Assembly: GCF_001655005.1 (NCBI RefSeq)
Contig: NZ_LXET01000063.1
Span: forward strand, 116,158 to 180,157
DNA: 64,000 nucleotides
From: Hafnia paralvei ATCC 29927
GTDB taxonomy: Bacteria > Pseudomonadota > Gammaproteobacteria > Enterobacterales > Enterobacteriaceae
Direction of reading: 5' to 3'
Shown: in pieces, positions 44,127 through 53,547 of the stretch
Layout: each line of letters opens with the position of its first letter
How positions within the stretch are numbered: the stretch's first letter is position 1
Notes under the pieces: generated by a model
Database searches by the model: none
The model's input: only the letters and a program-made list of their open reading frames with translations
What the model was told of the DNA's origin: nothing
Position numbers and translations under genes: made by a program

Positions 44127-44507
44127 TCAGTTGCTACGACCTATCATTGCTGGTGCCACGATTTGAACAACCAACACAGCGATATAAGTCAGGCCAAGCG
44201 GGAATAACGCCGCCTTAAACCACCCCAGTGACACGATCATGAGTACAATCGTGCTGACGACCTTTAACGCCTCACCAATAGCAAAAGACCATGCTACTCG
44301 GCCTCCTGCTGGAGTATGAGCTTGATGACGCAAAGCAAACAGCATGAAAACGACGCTTGGCAACCACGCTGACAATCCGCCGAGAACGGCTGAATAACCC
44401 CAGCTTATCTCTTTAGTTGCAAAGCCGATGCCGAACAGAACAAAAGTCAGTAACTGCAGAGCCAGTAATTTTCGCGCTGCCTTGCCGTTAAAAAGCGTTA
44501 CAGACAT
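44127..44507 (-). CDS. atpI: ATP synthase accessory protein AtpI
   Basis: Four-TM protein of 126 residues as in E. coli, thought to help assemble the c-ring. More diverged than the other subunits, but LGGLSAWLPSVVFMLFALRHQ and HTPAGGRVAWSFAIGEALK match the family. First gene of the operon. Confidence 0.95.
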   Translation of the reverse strand: MSVTLFNGKAARKLLALQLLTFVLFGIGFATKEISWGYSAVLGGLSAWLPSVVFMLFALRHQAHTPAGGRVAWSFAIGEALKVVSTIVLMIVSLGWFKAALFPLGLTYIAVLVVQIVAPAMIGRSN

Positions 44508-45148
44508 GACGTTTGCTCTCTCCGTACCCCTTTAGGGTATGCTGATTGAGTGACGTAATAAAACTGCCTTTACGAGGCCGAGTCAAGCTAGAAAAACGTG
44601 CAAATTATACGGTTCACACCAGCAAATTCAATGGATAAGTAGCGAAAAAGTGAATAATAAATTAAATATTTTCACCTTTTAACTACGATCACTAAGAATC
44701 ATCAGAATATCATATCTCATTCCTTTGTCCGACAATTCCACCATTACAATCCACGGGTGATCACAGATCACAAAAATAAAAACAGAGAAGTCTTATATAC
44801 CATGTGGTCTCTCACCCCGTTTTAGCTAAATGAGCGCTTTAAACTATTTAAAATCATAACGTTAAATTTTGAATATTTGAGCTTCATTTATCAAACCGGA
44901 ACGAAACATATTATTGACAAATCAGACAACTTTAATTGTTTATTCCTACCTCTAATCCACGTTGAATTAGTCGATGAAATTAATTAAATCACGTTAATGG
45001 AGAACCTGAATACCAATAATTTAATCGTTTAAAACGCTTATATGTGAAATAAAAGTAAAAAACAAAAAGCTACCACGCTAATGATTTAGTGTATTAATGG
45101 TTAGTTTTCATCGGTAACTTTCTTAACTTTTTTTGACAAAAGACAAAA
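44508..45148 (-). promoter_or_regulatory. Long AT-rich upstream region of the atp operon
   Basis: A 641-bp gap before atpI, strongly AT-rich from about 44630 to 45148, with many A and T tracts. The clearest promoter is at 44604-44631. No reading frame of note or repeat is visible. E. coli also has a long gap here. The composition suggests bent DNA or nucleoid-protein binding; I could not resolve further sites. Confidence 0.6.
44604..44631 (-). promoter_or_regulatory. Main promoter of the atp operon
   Basis: Minus strand TTGAAT (44626-44631), 16-nt spacer, perfect TATAAT (44604-44609), about 97 bp upstream of the atpI start. Confidence 0.8.
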
Positions 45149-45769
45149 TTAGTTTGTTTTGAGAATGACCAAATGTCTTTCACCATCAAGCGTAGGCACA
45201 TGCAAACGCTCAACGGAAACTAGCTCAACGCCATTTGGAAGCTGGGATAGCTCGTCATCAGGACGAACACCTTTCAACGCGTAAAAGCGGCCAGACTCAG
45301 CCTTTGGCAAATGATGACACCAAGAAAGCATGTCTTGCAGTGAAGCAAATGCACGACTGATAACACCGTCAAACGGTGGTTCCGGTAAGAACGCTTCCAC
45401 ACGACTTTGCACTGGCTCAATGTTGGTTAGCTTCAATTCATGCTGTACTTGGCGCAGAAAACGCACGCGTTTACCCAAACTATCTAGGAGGGTGAAATGG
45501 GATTCTGGACGAACAATCGCTAACGGGATCCCCGGTAGACCAGGACCTGTTCCGACATCAATAAAGCGGTTGCCTTGCAAGAAAGGGTTAACCACGATGC
45601 TGTCGAGGATATGACGCACTAACATCTCTTTAGGATCACGCACAGAAGTCAGGTTATAAGCCTTATTCCATTTATCCAACAAGCCTACATAACCTAGAAG
45701 CTGTTGTTTTTGCTGATCGGTTAGCGAAATCCCAGCCTGAGCCAGCAGCGTATCGAGTTGTTTTTGCAC
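45149..45769 (-). CDS. rsmG: 16S rRNA m7G527 methyltransferase RsmG
   Basis: SAM-dependent methyltransferase that modifies G527 of 16S rRNA. 206 residues (E. coli 207). The SAM motif RFIDVGTGPGLPGIPLAI (about residues 66-83) and SRVEAFLPE, GVISRAFASL are typical. It follows mnmG as in E. coli, but a strong terminator lies between the two. Confidence 0.97.
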   Translation of the reverse strand: MQKQLDTLLAQAGISLTDQQKQQLLGYVGLLDKWNKAYNLTSVRDPKEMLVRHILDSIVVNPFLQGNRFIDVGTGPGLPGIPLAIVRPESHFTLLDSLGKRVRFLRQVQHELKLTNIEPVQSRVEAFLPEPPFDGVISRAFASLQDMLSWCHHLPKAESGRFYALKGVRPDDELSQLPNGVELVSVERLHVPTLDGERHLVILKTN

Positions 45770-45865
45770 AGAAGAATCCTCAGTCAGACATCGACATCAG
45801 CCAATAAAAAGGCCTAATACGGTATGATGCAGCGAAAAGATGACATAGTGAAGCTTAGCTATAAA

Positions 45866-45891
45866 AAAACCGCACCGTTTGGTGCGGTTTT
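45866..45891 (-). terminator. Strong terminator between mnmG and rsmG
   Basis: AAAACCGCACC (45866-45876) and GGTGCGGTTTT (45881-45891) form an 11-bp stem with a GTTT loop; on the minus strand a run of seven Ts follows. It starts 9 nt past the mnmG stop. Confidence 0.9.
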
Positions 45892-45899
45892 ATGCAGAT

Positions 45900-47789
45900 T
45901 TATGCACTCCGGCGCAATAAGCCCTGCTTTTTTAGCCAAATAAGCAAAATGGAAATAGCCGCAGGAGTGATCCCTGAAATTCGCGATGCTTGGCCAATAG
46001 AACTTGGCTTATGATCGTTAAGTTTCGCGATAACTTCGTTAGAAAGACCTGAAACCAGAGAGTAATCCAAATCCGCGGGCAGCAAGGTATTTTCATTGCG
46101 CAGATGTTTTTCAATCTCTTCCTGCTGACGCGCAATGTAGCCTTCGTATTTGACCTGAATTTCAACTTGCTCGGCTGCTTTCTCATCATCTAGCGCGGGA
46201 GCAAAAGGAGCTAACTGGGTTAACTTGGTATAATCAATTTCAGGGCGGCGCAGAAGATCTTCGCCGTTGGCCTCACGTGATAATGGGGCTTTCAACAACG
46301 TGTTCAGCTCAGCAACTTGCTCAGAATTAGGGTGTACCCAGATTTCACGTAGCCGTTGACGCTCACGTTCGATATTTTCCAGCTTCTGATTAAAGTGCGT
46401 CCAGCGAACGTCATCAACCAGACCAAGCTCTCGGCCAATAGCCGTTAAGCGCAAATCGGCGTTATCTTCACGTAGCATCAAACGATACTCAGCACGTGAA
46501 GTGAACATGCGGTAGGGTTCCTTGGTACCTAAGGTACACAGATCGTCCACCAATACACCTAAATAGGCCTGATCACGACGTGGTGACCAACCTTCATCTT
46601 CATTGGCAAAGCGACCCGCATTAAGACCCGCTAACAGTCCTTGGGCAGCCGCTTCTTCATATCCGGTAGTGCCGTTAATCTGTCCAGCAAAGAACAAACC
46701 CTGAATAAATTTGCTTTCAAGTGTCGGTTTCAAATCACGCGGATCGAAGAAATCGTATTCAATGGCATATCCAGGACGAACAATGCGCGCATTTTCCATA
46801 CCTTCCATCGAACGTACAATTTGCATCTGAACATCAAATGGCAGACTCGTCGAAATACCGTTTGGATAAATTTCGTTGCTGGTCAATCCCTCTGGCTCAA
46901 GGAAGATCTGATGCGCATTGCGATCGGCAAAACGCATCACTTTATCTTCGATAGAAGGGCAATAACGAGGTCCGATCCCTTCGATGATCCCGGCATACAT
47001 TGGGCTACGATCCAAATTATTTCGGATCACTTCATGGGTACGCTCATTGGTATGAGTGATGTAGCACGGCATTTGTTCAGGGTGCTGGGATGCGTTTCCC
47101 ATAAACGAGAATACCGGAGATGGATTATCACCGTATTGCGGTGCTAATACCGAGAAATCAATCGTTCTTGCATCAATACGGGGTGGCGTACCGGTTTTCA
47201 AGCGGTTGACTCGCAGTGGCAATTCACGCAAACGGCGAGAAAGTGCAATTGCGGGAGGATCACCGGCACGACCCCCGCTGTAATTTTCCAAACCAATATG
47301 GATTTTGCCGTCGAGGAAAGTCCCTACGGTCAAGACAACCGCTTTAGCACGGAACTTTAGTCCCATCTGGGTTACAGCGCCGACGACACGATCGTTTTCA
47401 ACAATCAGATCTTCAACAGCTTGCTGGAAGATCATTAAATTGGGTTGGTTTTCCAATGCAGTACGAACGGCCTGACGGTATAGCACGCGGTCAGCCTGAG
47501 CACGGGTTGCTCTTACAGCGGGTCCCTTGCTGCTGTTTAGTATCCTAAACTGAATACCGCCGTGGTCAATTGCGGTTGCCATTAGGCCACCTAACGCATC
47601 AACCTCTTTAACCAGATGTCCCTTTCCGATACCACCGATCGCAGGGTTACAGGACATTTGTCCAAGCGTATCAATGTTATGCGTTAATAATAGAGTTTGA
47701 CGCCCCATGCGGGCTGATGCCATTGCAGCTTCTGTACCTGCATGGCCACCACCGATGATGATGACGTCAAAAATATCTGGATAGAACAT
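45900..47789 (-). CDS. mnmG: tRNA uridine-5-carboxymethylaminomethyl modification enzyme MnmG (GidA)
   Basis: FAD-dependent partner of MnmE for wobble uridine modification. 629 residues as in E. coli. FAD-binding IIGGGHAGTEAAMASARMG near residues 10-28 and two conserved Cys-containing segments (MSCNPAIGGIGKGHLVKE and MPCYITHTN). It reads away from oriC, as in E. coli, where its transcription affects initiation. Confidence 0.98.
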   Translation of the reverse strand: MFYPDIFDVIIIGGGHAGTEAAMASARMGRQTLLLTHNIDTLGQMSCNPAIGGIGKGHLVKEVDALGGLMATAIDHGGIQFRILNSSKGPAVRATRAQADRVLYRQAVRTALENQPNLMIFQQAVEDLIVENDRVVGAVTQMGLKFRAKAVVLTVGTFLDGKIHIGLENYSGGRAGDPPAIALSRRLRELPLRVNRLKTGTPPRIDARTIDFSVLAPQYGDNPSPVFSFMGNASQHPEQMPCYITHTNERTHEVIRNNLDRSPMYAGIIEGIGPRYCPSIEDKVMRFADRNAHQIFLEPEGLTSNEIYPNGISTSLPFDVQMQIVRSMEGMENARIVRPGYAIEYDFFDPRDLKPTLESKFIQGLFFAGQINGTTGYEEAAAQGLLAGLNAGRFANEDEGWSPRRDQAYLGVLVDDLCTLGTKEPYRMFTSRAEYRLMLREDNADLRLTAIGRELGLVDDVRWTHFNQKLENIERERQRLREIWVHPNSEQVAELNTLLKAPLSREANGEDLLRRPEIDYTKLTQLAPFAPALDDEKAAEQVEIQVKYEGYIARQQEEIEKHLRNENTLLPADLDYSLVSGLSNEVIAKLNDHKPSSIGQASRISGITPAAISILLIWLKKQGLLRRSA

Positions 47790-47894
47790 GGTACTGCACC
47801 TCGCGAAAACCGGAAGGCTATGAACGATCGTTTTTGCCTTGGGGTGGGGATTCTACTCAAGTTTAGAGGAAGGTCAAACGGGTAGGAGAATCAC

Positions 47895-48165
47895 TAAGTA
47901 TTAAAAAGATCTTTTTATTTAAGGATCTTTTTATTAGATCTTACTACTAGGATCATGATCCTCTGTGGATAAGCCAAATTTCAATATTAAGATCAATCAT
48001 CTAGTGTGGATCATTTACTGTGGATGATCGGTGATCCCAAACCGTATAAGCTGGGATCTAAATGGCATTTTATACACAGCCTGAAAAACGTACAAGGGTT
48101 GTTCTTGGGATAACTACCGGTTATTAGACCTATTTAAGCCTAGTTATCCACATACCGATCGCACA
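47895..48165. other. oriC: Chromosomal replication origin oriC
   Basis: Three AT-rich 13-mers of the GATCTNTTNTTTT type at 47908-47920, 47924-47936 and 47937-47949. DnaA boxes: R1 TGTGGATAA 47964-47972; R5/M-like TGTGGATGA 48019-48027; R2 TTATACACA 48070-48078; R3-like TTGGGATAA 48105-48113; R4 TTATCCACA 48144-48152. An extra box-like TGTGGATCA is at 48005-48013. Eleven GATC sites fall in the region. Order and spacing follow E. coli oriC between mnmG and mioC, with the shared block ATGATCGGTGATCC and then CCGTATAAGCTGGGATC. Confidence 0.97.
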
Positions 48166-48175
48166 ATTTGTACGC

Positions 48176-48619
48176 TTAATTGATAACTTTGACCCAATTC
48201 GTGAGCCAAATCTCAGCGGGATCTTCAGGAATCTCGTGTTTAGTCACATCGATCTCGAGTACTTCACCGATCCGTTGCGCTCCTGATGCGATCAAAACTC
48301 GATCCACTATTTTGATCCCACCACAGAAAGTGTCGTACTCGCTGCTTCCAATTCCGACTGCGCCAAAACGAACCCGAGTCAGATCGGGTTGTTGGGTTTC
48401 AATCTGTTCAAATAAAGGTTGAAGGTTATCTGGAAGCTCACCCGCCCCATGAGTCGAAGTGACCACCAGCCAAATACCTTGCAATGGAACTTCATCAAGT
48501 TCGGGTCCGTGAAGAGTTTCAGTTGAATAACCCTGCTCTTCTAGCTTTTCAGCTAGATGTTCAGCTACGTATTCGGCACTACCTAAAGTACTGCCACTGA
48601 TCAGAGTAATATCAGCCAT
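48176..48619 (-). CDS. mioC: Flavodoxin-like protein MioC
   Basis: FMN-binding short-chain flavodoxin of 147 residues as in E. coli, needed for biotin synthase activity in vitro. FMN phosphate loop SGSTLGSAEYVAEHL (residues 8-22) and STHGAGELPDNLQPLF, then GIGSSEYDTFCGG. It transcribes toward oriC, and its promoter region carries a DnaA box, as in E. coli. Confidence 0.97.
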   Translation of the reverse strand: MADITLISGSTLGSAEYVAEHLAEKLEEQGYSTETLHGPELDEVPLQGIWLVVTSTHGAGELPDNLQPLFEQIETQQPDLTRVRFGAVGIGSSEYDTFCGGIKIVDRVLIASGAQRIGEVLEIDVTKHEIPEDPAEIWLTNWVKVIN

Positions 48620-48678
48620 AACGATCCCAACCTTTATAAAGGCGGCTATTGTACGCCGGGAAAGGTCTGGGATCTACC

Positions 48679-48687
48679 TGTGGATAA
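48679..48687 (+). promoter_or_regulatory. DnaA box upstream of mioC
   Basis: Perfect TGTGGATAA within the 90-bp mioC-asnC gap. In E. coli DnaA represses mioC through a box at this place. Confidence 0.8.
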
Positions 48688-48709
48688 TGTGGGTATGAAA
48701 GAAAATAAC

Positions 48710-49171
48710 TTAGGGGGTAATATCGCGCATAATCGGATTCTGTAAGGAGATCAGCGTTTCTGTTGATTGGATCTCATCAATGGTTTGGATCTTGTTGATA
48801 AGTACATGCTGTAGCGCGTCAATTGATCGTGTCATGACCTTAATAAAGATGCTGTAGTGCCCAGTGGTGTAGTAGGCCTCGACCACTTCTTCTAGACTTT
48901 CTAATCGTGCTAATGCTGAAGGATAGTCTTTAGCACTTTTTAAAATGATGCCGATAAAGCAGCAAACGTCGTAACCCAATTTTTTTGGGCTCACCTGTAT
49001 GCAAGCGCCGGTAATGATCCCTGCCTGTTTCATTTTCTCTACGCGAACGTGGATAGTTCCAGGGCTTACGTTGAATACCTTGGCTAATTCAGCGTAAGGC
49101 GTGCGGGCATTTTCCATTAATGCGTTCAGGATGCCGCGATCGAGATTATCGATCTGGTAAATTTCTGCCAA
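48710..49171 (-). CDS. asnC: Lrp-family regulator AsnC
   Basis: Activates asnA when asparagine is scarce and represses its own gene. 153 residues (E. coli 152). N-terminal HTH: LDRGILNALMENARTPYAEL and VFNVSPGTIHVRVEKMKQAG; C-terminal RAM ligand domain with YYTTGHYSIFIKVM. It is divergent from asnA with 154 bp between. Confidence 0.97.
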   Translation of the reverse strand: MAEIYQIDNLDRGILNALMENARTPYAELAKVFNVSPGTIHVRVEKMKQAGIITGACIQVSPKKLGYDVCCFIGIILKSAKDYPSALARLESLEEVVEAYYTTGHYSIFIKVMTRSIDALQHVLINKIQTIDEIQSTETLISLQNPIMRDITP

Positions 49172-49325
49172 TTTATCACCTCTTTTTTAGCGATTTGTTA
49201 TTTTTACCCTTTAGAAAATGATGGAATAAAACCTAAAAGGCAATATTTATTGTTGGATATTGAATCTTGATACCATTCTGTTGCTTAATCTGTTTTAACA
49301 AAGACAGGTTAATGTGAGAACGGCA

Positions 49326-50318
49326 ATGAAAAAACAATTTATACAAAAACAACAACAAATCAGCTTCGTAAAATCTTCCTTCTCTCGTCAGTTGGAAAAA
49401 CAGCTAGGTCTAATTGAAGTTCAAGCGCCAATTCTGAGCCGTTTGGGCGATGGCACACAGGACAACCTGTCTGGATGTGAAAAGGCAGTGCAGGTAAAAG
49501 TGAAAACGCTACCGAAAGATACGTTTGAAGTCGTGCATTCATTGGCTAAGTGGAAACGTAAGACACTCGGTATGCATGATTTCGGCCCAGGTGAAGGCTT
49601 ATATACCCATATGAAAGCCTTACGTCCGGATGAAGATCGCTTGACTCCTATTCACTCGGTTTTCGTTGATCAGTGGGACTGGGAGCGAGTGATGGGCGAC
49701 GGTCAGCGTACGCCTGAATTCTTGAAGGAAACCGTGCGTAAAATCTATGCTGCGATGAAGGCGACCGAAGCGGAAGTTGCCGCAGAGTTTGGTATCGAAC
49801 CTTCCTTACCGGAAGAGATCCACTTTATTCACAGCGAAACGCTGCTACGTCGTTTCCCTGATCTGGATGCTAAAGGACGCGAGCGTGCCATTGCCAAAGA
49901 ATTTGGTGCTGTATTCCTGATTGGGATCGGCGGCAAGCTGTCTCATGGTAAGCCACACGATGTTCGTGCTCCGGACTATGATGATTGGACCTCGGTTGGT
50001 GAAGAGGGCTTTGCCGGTTTAAACGGTGATATCGTGGTGTGGAACCCCGTATTAGAAGATGCGTTTGAGCTTTCTTCTATGGGGATCCGTGTTGATGCCG
50101 ATACTCTGAAGCGCCAGCTGTCGCTAACTGATGATGAAGAGCGTATGAAGCTTGAGTGGCATCAATCGCTGGTTCGTGGCGAGATGCCGCAGACTATTGG
50201 CGGCGGCATCGGCCAGTCTCGTCTGGTTATGCTGATGCTGAAACAGAAGCATATTGGTCAGGTTCAGTGCGGTGTTTGGGCGCCAGAAGTTCGTGAACAA
50301 GTTGATGCGTTGCTGTAA
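49326..50318 (+). CDS. asnA: Aspartate--ammonia ligase (asparagine synthetase A)
   Basis: Ammonia-dependent asparagine synthesis from aspartate and ATP, class II tRNA-synthetase fold. The ATG at 49326 gives 330 residues, the E. coli length; a GTG four codons upstream is possible. Conserved blocks: QISFVKSSFSRQLEKQLGLI, GDGTQDNLSG, YTHMKALRPDEDRL, FVDQWDWERVMGDG and QTIGGGIGQSRLVML. Its stop lies three bases from the convergent viaA stop. Confidence 0.97.
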   Translation: MKKQFIQKQQQISFVKSSFSRQLEKQLGLIEVQAPILSRLGDGTQDNLSGCEKAVQVKVKTLPKDTFEVVHSLAKWKRKTLGMHDFGPGEGLYTHMKALRPDEDRLTPIHSVFVDQWDWERVMGDGQRTPEFLKETVRKIYAAMKATEAEVAAEFGIEPSLPEEIHFIHSETLLRRFPDLDAKGRERAIAKEFGAVFLIGIGGKLSHGKPHDVRAPDYDDWTSVGEEGFAGLNGDIVVWNPVLEDAFELSSMGIRVDADTLKRQLSLTDDEERMKLEWHQSLVRGEMPQTIGGGIGQSRLVMLMLKQKHIGQVQCGVWAPEVREQVDALL

Positions 50319-50321
50319 TCG

Positions 50322-51776
50322 CTAGCGTTTCCAACGGCGCAAAAGGCGCCCTTTGATCCCGGTGTTAAAACGCCAGATGTGATCAAAGATCTTCATAATG
50401 CCGGGTTTGCCGTGCTCAGACATAGCCACTGCGTGAAAACAGTGGCTATTATTTTGTTGTAGCTGGCGGATCTGCTTCACCATCTCTTCAGGTAATCGTT
50501 GGGCGATAAAGTCAGAGATAACGACTGCGTCAGCCTGTTTCCATGCCGATTGTTTCATCATAGCTACGGTATATGACAAACATTGGGCCAAATCCGTCCC
50601 TCCTCTAAATCGCTGAGAGAGAAAACGAATTGCCTGATCAATACCTGAATCTGCGGTTAGCTCATACTGCACGACGCTGCTGGAAAATAGCATGATGTAG
50701 CAGCGTCGGTTATCCGCAAGAGCTACGCGCAGTAGCGCCAAGCAAAATGCTTTTGCACATTGTTCGTTGAAGCCTCCCATGGAGCCGGAGGTATCCACGC
50801 AAACAATAAAAGGACCGCGTGGCTGTTGGTGTGTTTTCTGATAGGTGATCGGACGCTGAAACTCCTGTTCACGCCATACGTCACCCTGTAGACGATAGCT
50901 CAGCAGACGTTTTTCGAGTAATCGGCGATAGAATTCAAACTCCAGTTCATCCATGCCAAGCATAGAAAGCTCTGTGGGTAAAAGACGTAAAATATCGTCA
51001 CTTTGATGAATACCGCTGACTTCCTCCGGCATGATGGCCGGTTCTCGCACCATGACTCGAGCGGTCTCCTGCTCGGTACTCTGCTTATCTTCGGCAGTAG
51101 ACGCTCGGCTACGTCCCAGCTGTTCTGCCAGCTTTTTTAATTCTGGTTGCTGAGCAAGAAAATCACCATATTGCACCATCAGTTGATAGTCGCCGTGGTG
51201 CAGTTCTCCGCGGCTTAAGTCCCATAGCTTACCTGCAGCGTTTTCGTTATCCACCAGCACGGGCTCAAGTGCACCGCTGATTTGCATACGTTGCTGTAAT
51301 TCGGCCTGTAATAGCTCGCGTTCTTCGTCTAACACCTGATGATGTAATGTCAGCGTTCTTGCTATCAAACTTAAGCGCCAGCGTTGTAAAAATAAGGTTT
51401 GGAAACTAATGCTACGGGGAGCGCTACCTTCGGGACATAGTGAGTCCGCCTCATAGATAAAAGGCGATTCTTGCTCGCGTAAGGTGGCCAAAGTGTTCGG
51501 GAGTTGTTGGAAGAAGTCCGAACTTTGTAAGCCGAGCTGGTGTTGATAAAGAGTGAATTCACGCGCTAGATCGTCCGGCACAGAAGTGTCTTTGATCCTT
51601 TGCTCTAAGCGTCGTCGCCAACTAGGGAGATCGCCTTCAAGGATCGTACGCAGACGCGGAAATTTTTCAAAAAAGACAGCCAGCTGCGGAGCCGCCATCA
51701 ATCCAATTAAAAAATCCTGCATTAGCTCGTTTTCATTGACGACCAAAAAAGCTTCGACGGCTTCAAGACTCGGCAT
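50322..51776 (-). CDS. viaA: VWA-domain protein ViaA
   Basis: Partner of the MoxR ATPase RavA; in E. coli linked to respiratory complexes and aminoglycoside sensitivity. 484 residues (E. coli 483). The MIDAS motif of the C-terminal von Willebrand A domain is FIVCVDTSGSMGGF (about residue 325), with FRGGTDLAQ and VISDF giving the other metal ligands. The N-terminal half is helical. One base separates its ATG from the ravA stop. Confidence 0.96.
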   Translation of the reverse strand: MPSLEAVEAFLVVNENELMQDFLIGLMAAPQLAVFFEKFPRLRTILEGDLPSWRRRLEQRIKDTSVPDDLAREFTLYQHQLGLQSSDFFQQLPNTLATLREQESPFIYEADSLCPEGSAPRSISFQTLFLQRWRLSLIARTLTLHHQVLDEERELLQAELQQRMQISGALEPVLVDNENAAGKLWDLSRGELHHGDYQLMVQYGDFLAQQPELKKLAEQLGRSRASTAEDKQSTEQETARVMVREPAIMPEEVSGIHQSDDILRLLPTELSMLGMDELEFEFYRRLLEKRLLSYRLQGDVWREQEFQRPITYQKTHQQPRGPFIVCVDTSGSMGGFNEQCAKAFCLALLRVALADNRRCYIMLFSSSVVQYELTADSGIDQAIRFLSQRFRGGTDLAQCLSYTVAMMKQSAWKQADAVVISDFIAQRLPEEMVKQIRQLQQNNSHCFHAVAMSEHGKPGIMKIFDHIWRFNTGIKGRLLRRWKR

Positions 51777-51777
51777 T

Positions 51778-53286
51778 TCACGCGCCCTTTAAGGTTGTTT
51801 TTAAAGTACGCAACTTTTCATCGATACCGGCCAGACTGGCTTCAATTTGCGCTAACCAATCACTACTTACAAATAAGCAAGGCTGGTGTGAAGCGAACAA
51901 TCGGCGTTGTTCAGCTAGCGTATTTTCTATCTGCTGGATTTTTTCTTGAACGTCTGCGGGAACGTCACCGTTTCTTTTTCCCGGCAGTGAAAGCATAGTG
52001 CTTTGATAACTTACATCACGCACCTGTAATTGGTGCTTGTCGTCTAACGTGATGTCTACAGGCAGGGCAAATCCAATACCGTTGAGTTTGGCACGGAACT
52101 CCCCTCCTTTTTGTAACCAGCGGGATAGGTCGCCTGAATCCGTCACGATATGGGTTACTTGCATATCGTGAATTTTTAATGGCTTAAATAGCATTAACGT
52201 GACTTTGCCTACAGGGAAATCGTCTGGCAAAGAGTGCACCTGCTTACGGTTAAATAAGCCTGACTTTACTGGCAGAGTCATTGCTTGCTGTTGGCTTTGG
52301 TCACGTTGCGACTGTAACCAATTTGCCTCGGCCTGCTGTAGCTGCAATAACAGGTTTTGTTGTTGATAAGCCTGATCGGTCAGCATTTGTTGAATTTGCT
52401 GATTTAGCATCTGTCGTGATGCAAAGTCATGCCATAGGCAATCTTTGAGCAAAATAAGATCGAGTGGTGCCAGCTCCGAGCGGCCGCTGAAAAACGCACA
52501 GGCTTGTAGCAGGCGAAGCGCTTTTTTCCAGCGACGGTCAGAGATATATGGCGCATCATCTAGCGTATTGATTCTTTGACGAAGTTGGTAAATGAGCTCG
52601 AAGCAGTGAGTCGGTAATGTGACTTTGCCTATTTGCGGCTGCCAAGCATAAAACTCCTCATCTGAGATACTTAATGCTTCAGGAACAGGATTTGCGTTTT
52701 CATCCTGACTGCTGGTGATTAGCGCGCGGAAGTTTTGTTTTTCTTGCACCTTATCCAGCCAGAGTCGAATAAGCATACGGTCGTATAATGCTTCTAGGCT
52801 ACTGTCTGCTTCAGGAAGTTCGTTAGATGCGGTAACCAACAAACGCATAGGAATGGGGTCTTCACTGTCCCCATTACGAAAGCGTCGCTCGTTAATCGCG
52901 GTAAGCAAGGTATTTAAAATGGCAGGCCCTGCTTTCCAAATTTCGTCCAAGAATACGATTTCGGCTTCTGGCAAATATCCGTGGGTTAAACGTAAGTAGC
53001 GACCTTCATCTTTGAGAGCCTGAATAGACAGTGGGCCGAAAACTTCTTCCGGAGTTGAAAAGCGAGTCATGAGATATTCAAATGCGCGAGCATGGCGAAA
53101 CGCAAATTTTAAACGACGGGCGATCAGGCTTTTTGCAATTCCCGGCGGACCCAGTAAAAACACGCTTTCACCGCATAGAGCAGCGAGTAGACATAGGCGG
53201 ATGGCCTCTTGTCGTTCGTAAAGTCCGTTTTCCAAAGCATGGCTGAGCCGTGAAATACGTTCGGCCAATTGGCTAGATTGCGTCAT
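51778..53286 (-). CDS. ravA: MoxR-type AAA+ ATPase RavA
   Basis: Hexameric ATPase acting with ViaA and, in E. coli, binding lysine decarboxylase LdcI. Walker A LLGPPGIAKSLIARR near residue 43, Walker B EIVFLDEIWKAGPA, sensor RLLVTASNELPEAD. The C-terminal part has the LARA insertion. The ATG at 53286 (MTQSSQLAE) has GGGA 7 nt upstream and gives 502 residues (E. coli 498). The middle Gln-rich stretch (QQQNLLLQLQQAEANW) is more variable. Confidence 0.96.
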   Translation of the reverse strand: MTQSSQLAERISRLSHALENGLYERQEAIRLCLLAALCGESVFLLGPPGIAKSLIARRLKFAFRHARAFEYLMTRFSTPEEVFGPLSIQALKDEGRYLRLTHGYLPEAEIVFLDEIWKAGPAILNTLLTAINERRFRNGDSEDPIPMRLLVTASNELPEADSSLEALYDRMLIRLWLDKVQEKQNFRALITSSQDENANPVPEALSISDEEFYAWQPQIGKVTLPTHCFELIYQLRQRINTLDDAPYISDRRWKKALRLLQACAFFSGRSELAPLDLILLKDCLWHDFASRQMLNQQIQQMLTDQAYQQQNLLLQLQQAEANWLQSQRDQSQQQAMTLPVKSGLFNRKQVHSLPDDFPVGKVTLMLFKPLKIHDMQVTHIVTDSGDLSRWLQKGGEFRAKLNGIGFALPVDITLDDKHQLQVRDVSYQSTMLSLPGKRNGDVPADVQEKIQQIENTLAEQRRLFASHQPCLFVSSDWLAQIEASLAGIDEKLRTLKTTLKGA

Positions 53287-53547
53287 AATGGTCCCATTCA
53301 TAACAAGGATTGTTTTGTTTTATCGACTTCTTGGCGCGTTGACCAGCTTTATTTTACTGCTTAGCTTGTTGATTTTTTTAAACCTTTCTAAGCTTGTTAT
53401 AGGCCGGTTACCCTAGGCTCAGTCATATTTCCTTTATCCTAAATAGTAGGAAATTGTGCTGATTTATGCATACTGTGCGTTTCTTATAAGCGCTCGGTCT
53501 GTCAGTACACGCATCGCTTATAGATGTTACAGCAAAAGAAACAAGTT

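Noticed and set aside
46641..47147. 168-codon plus-strand frame
   Set aside because: Antisense shadow of mnmG without recognisable protein features.
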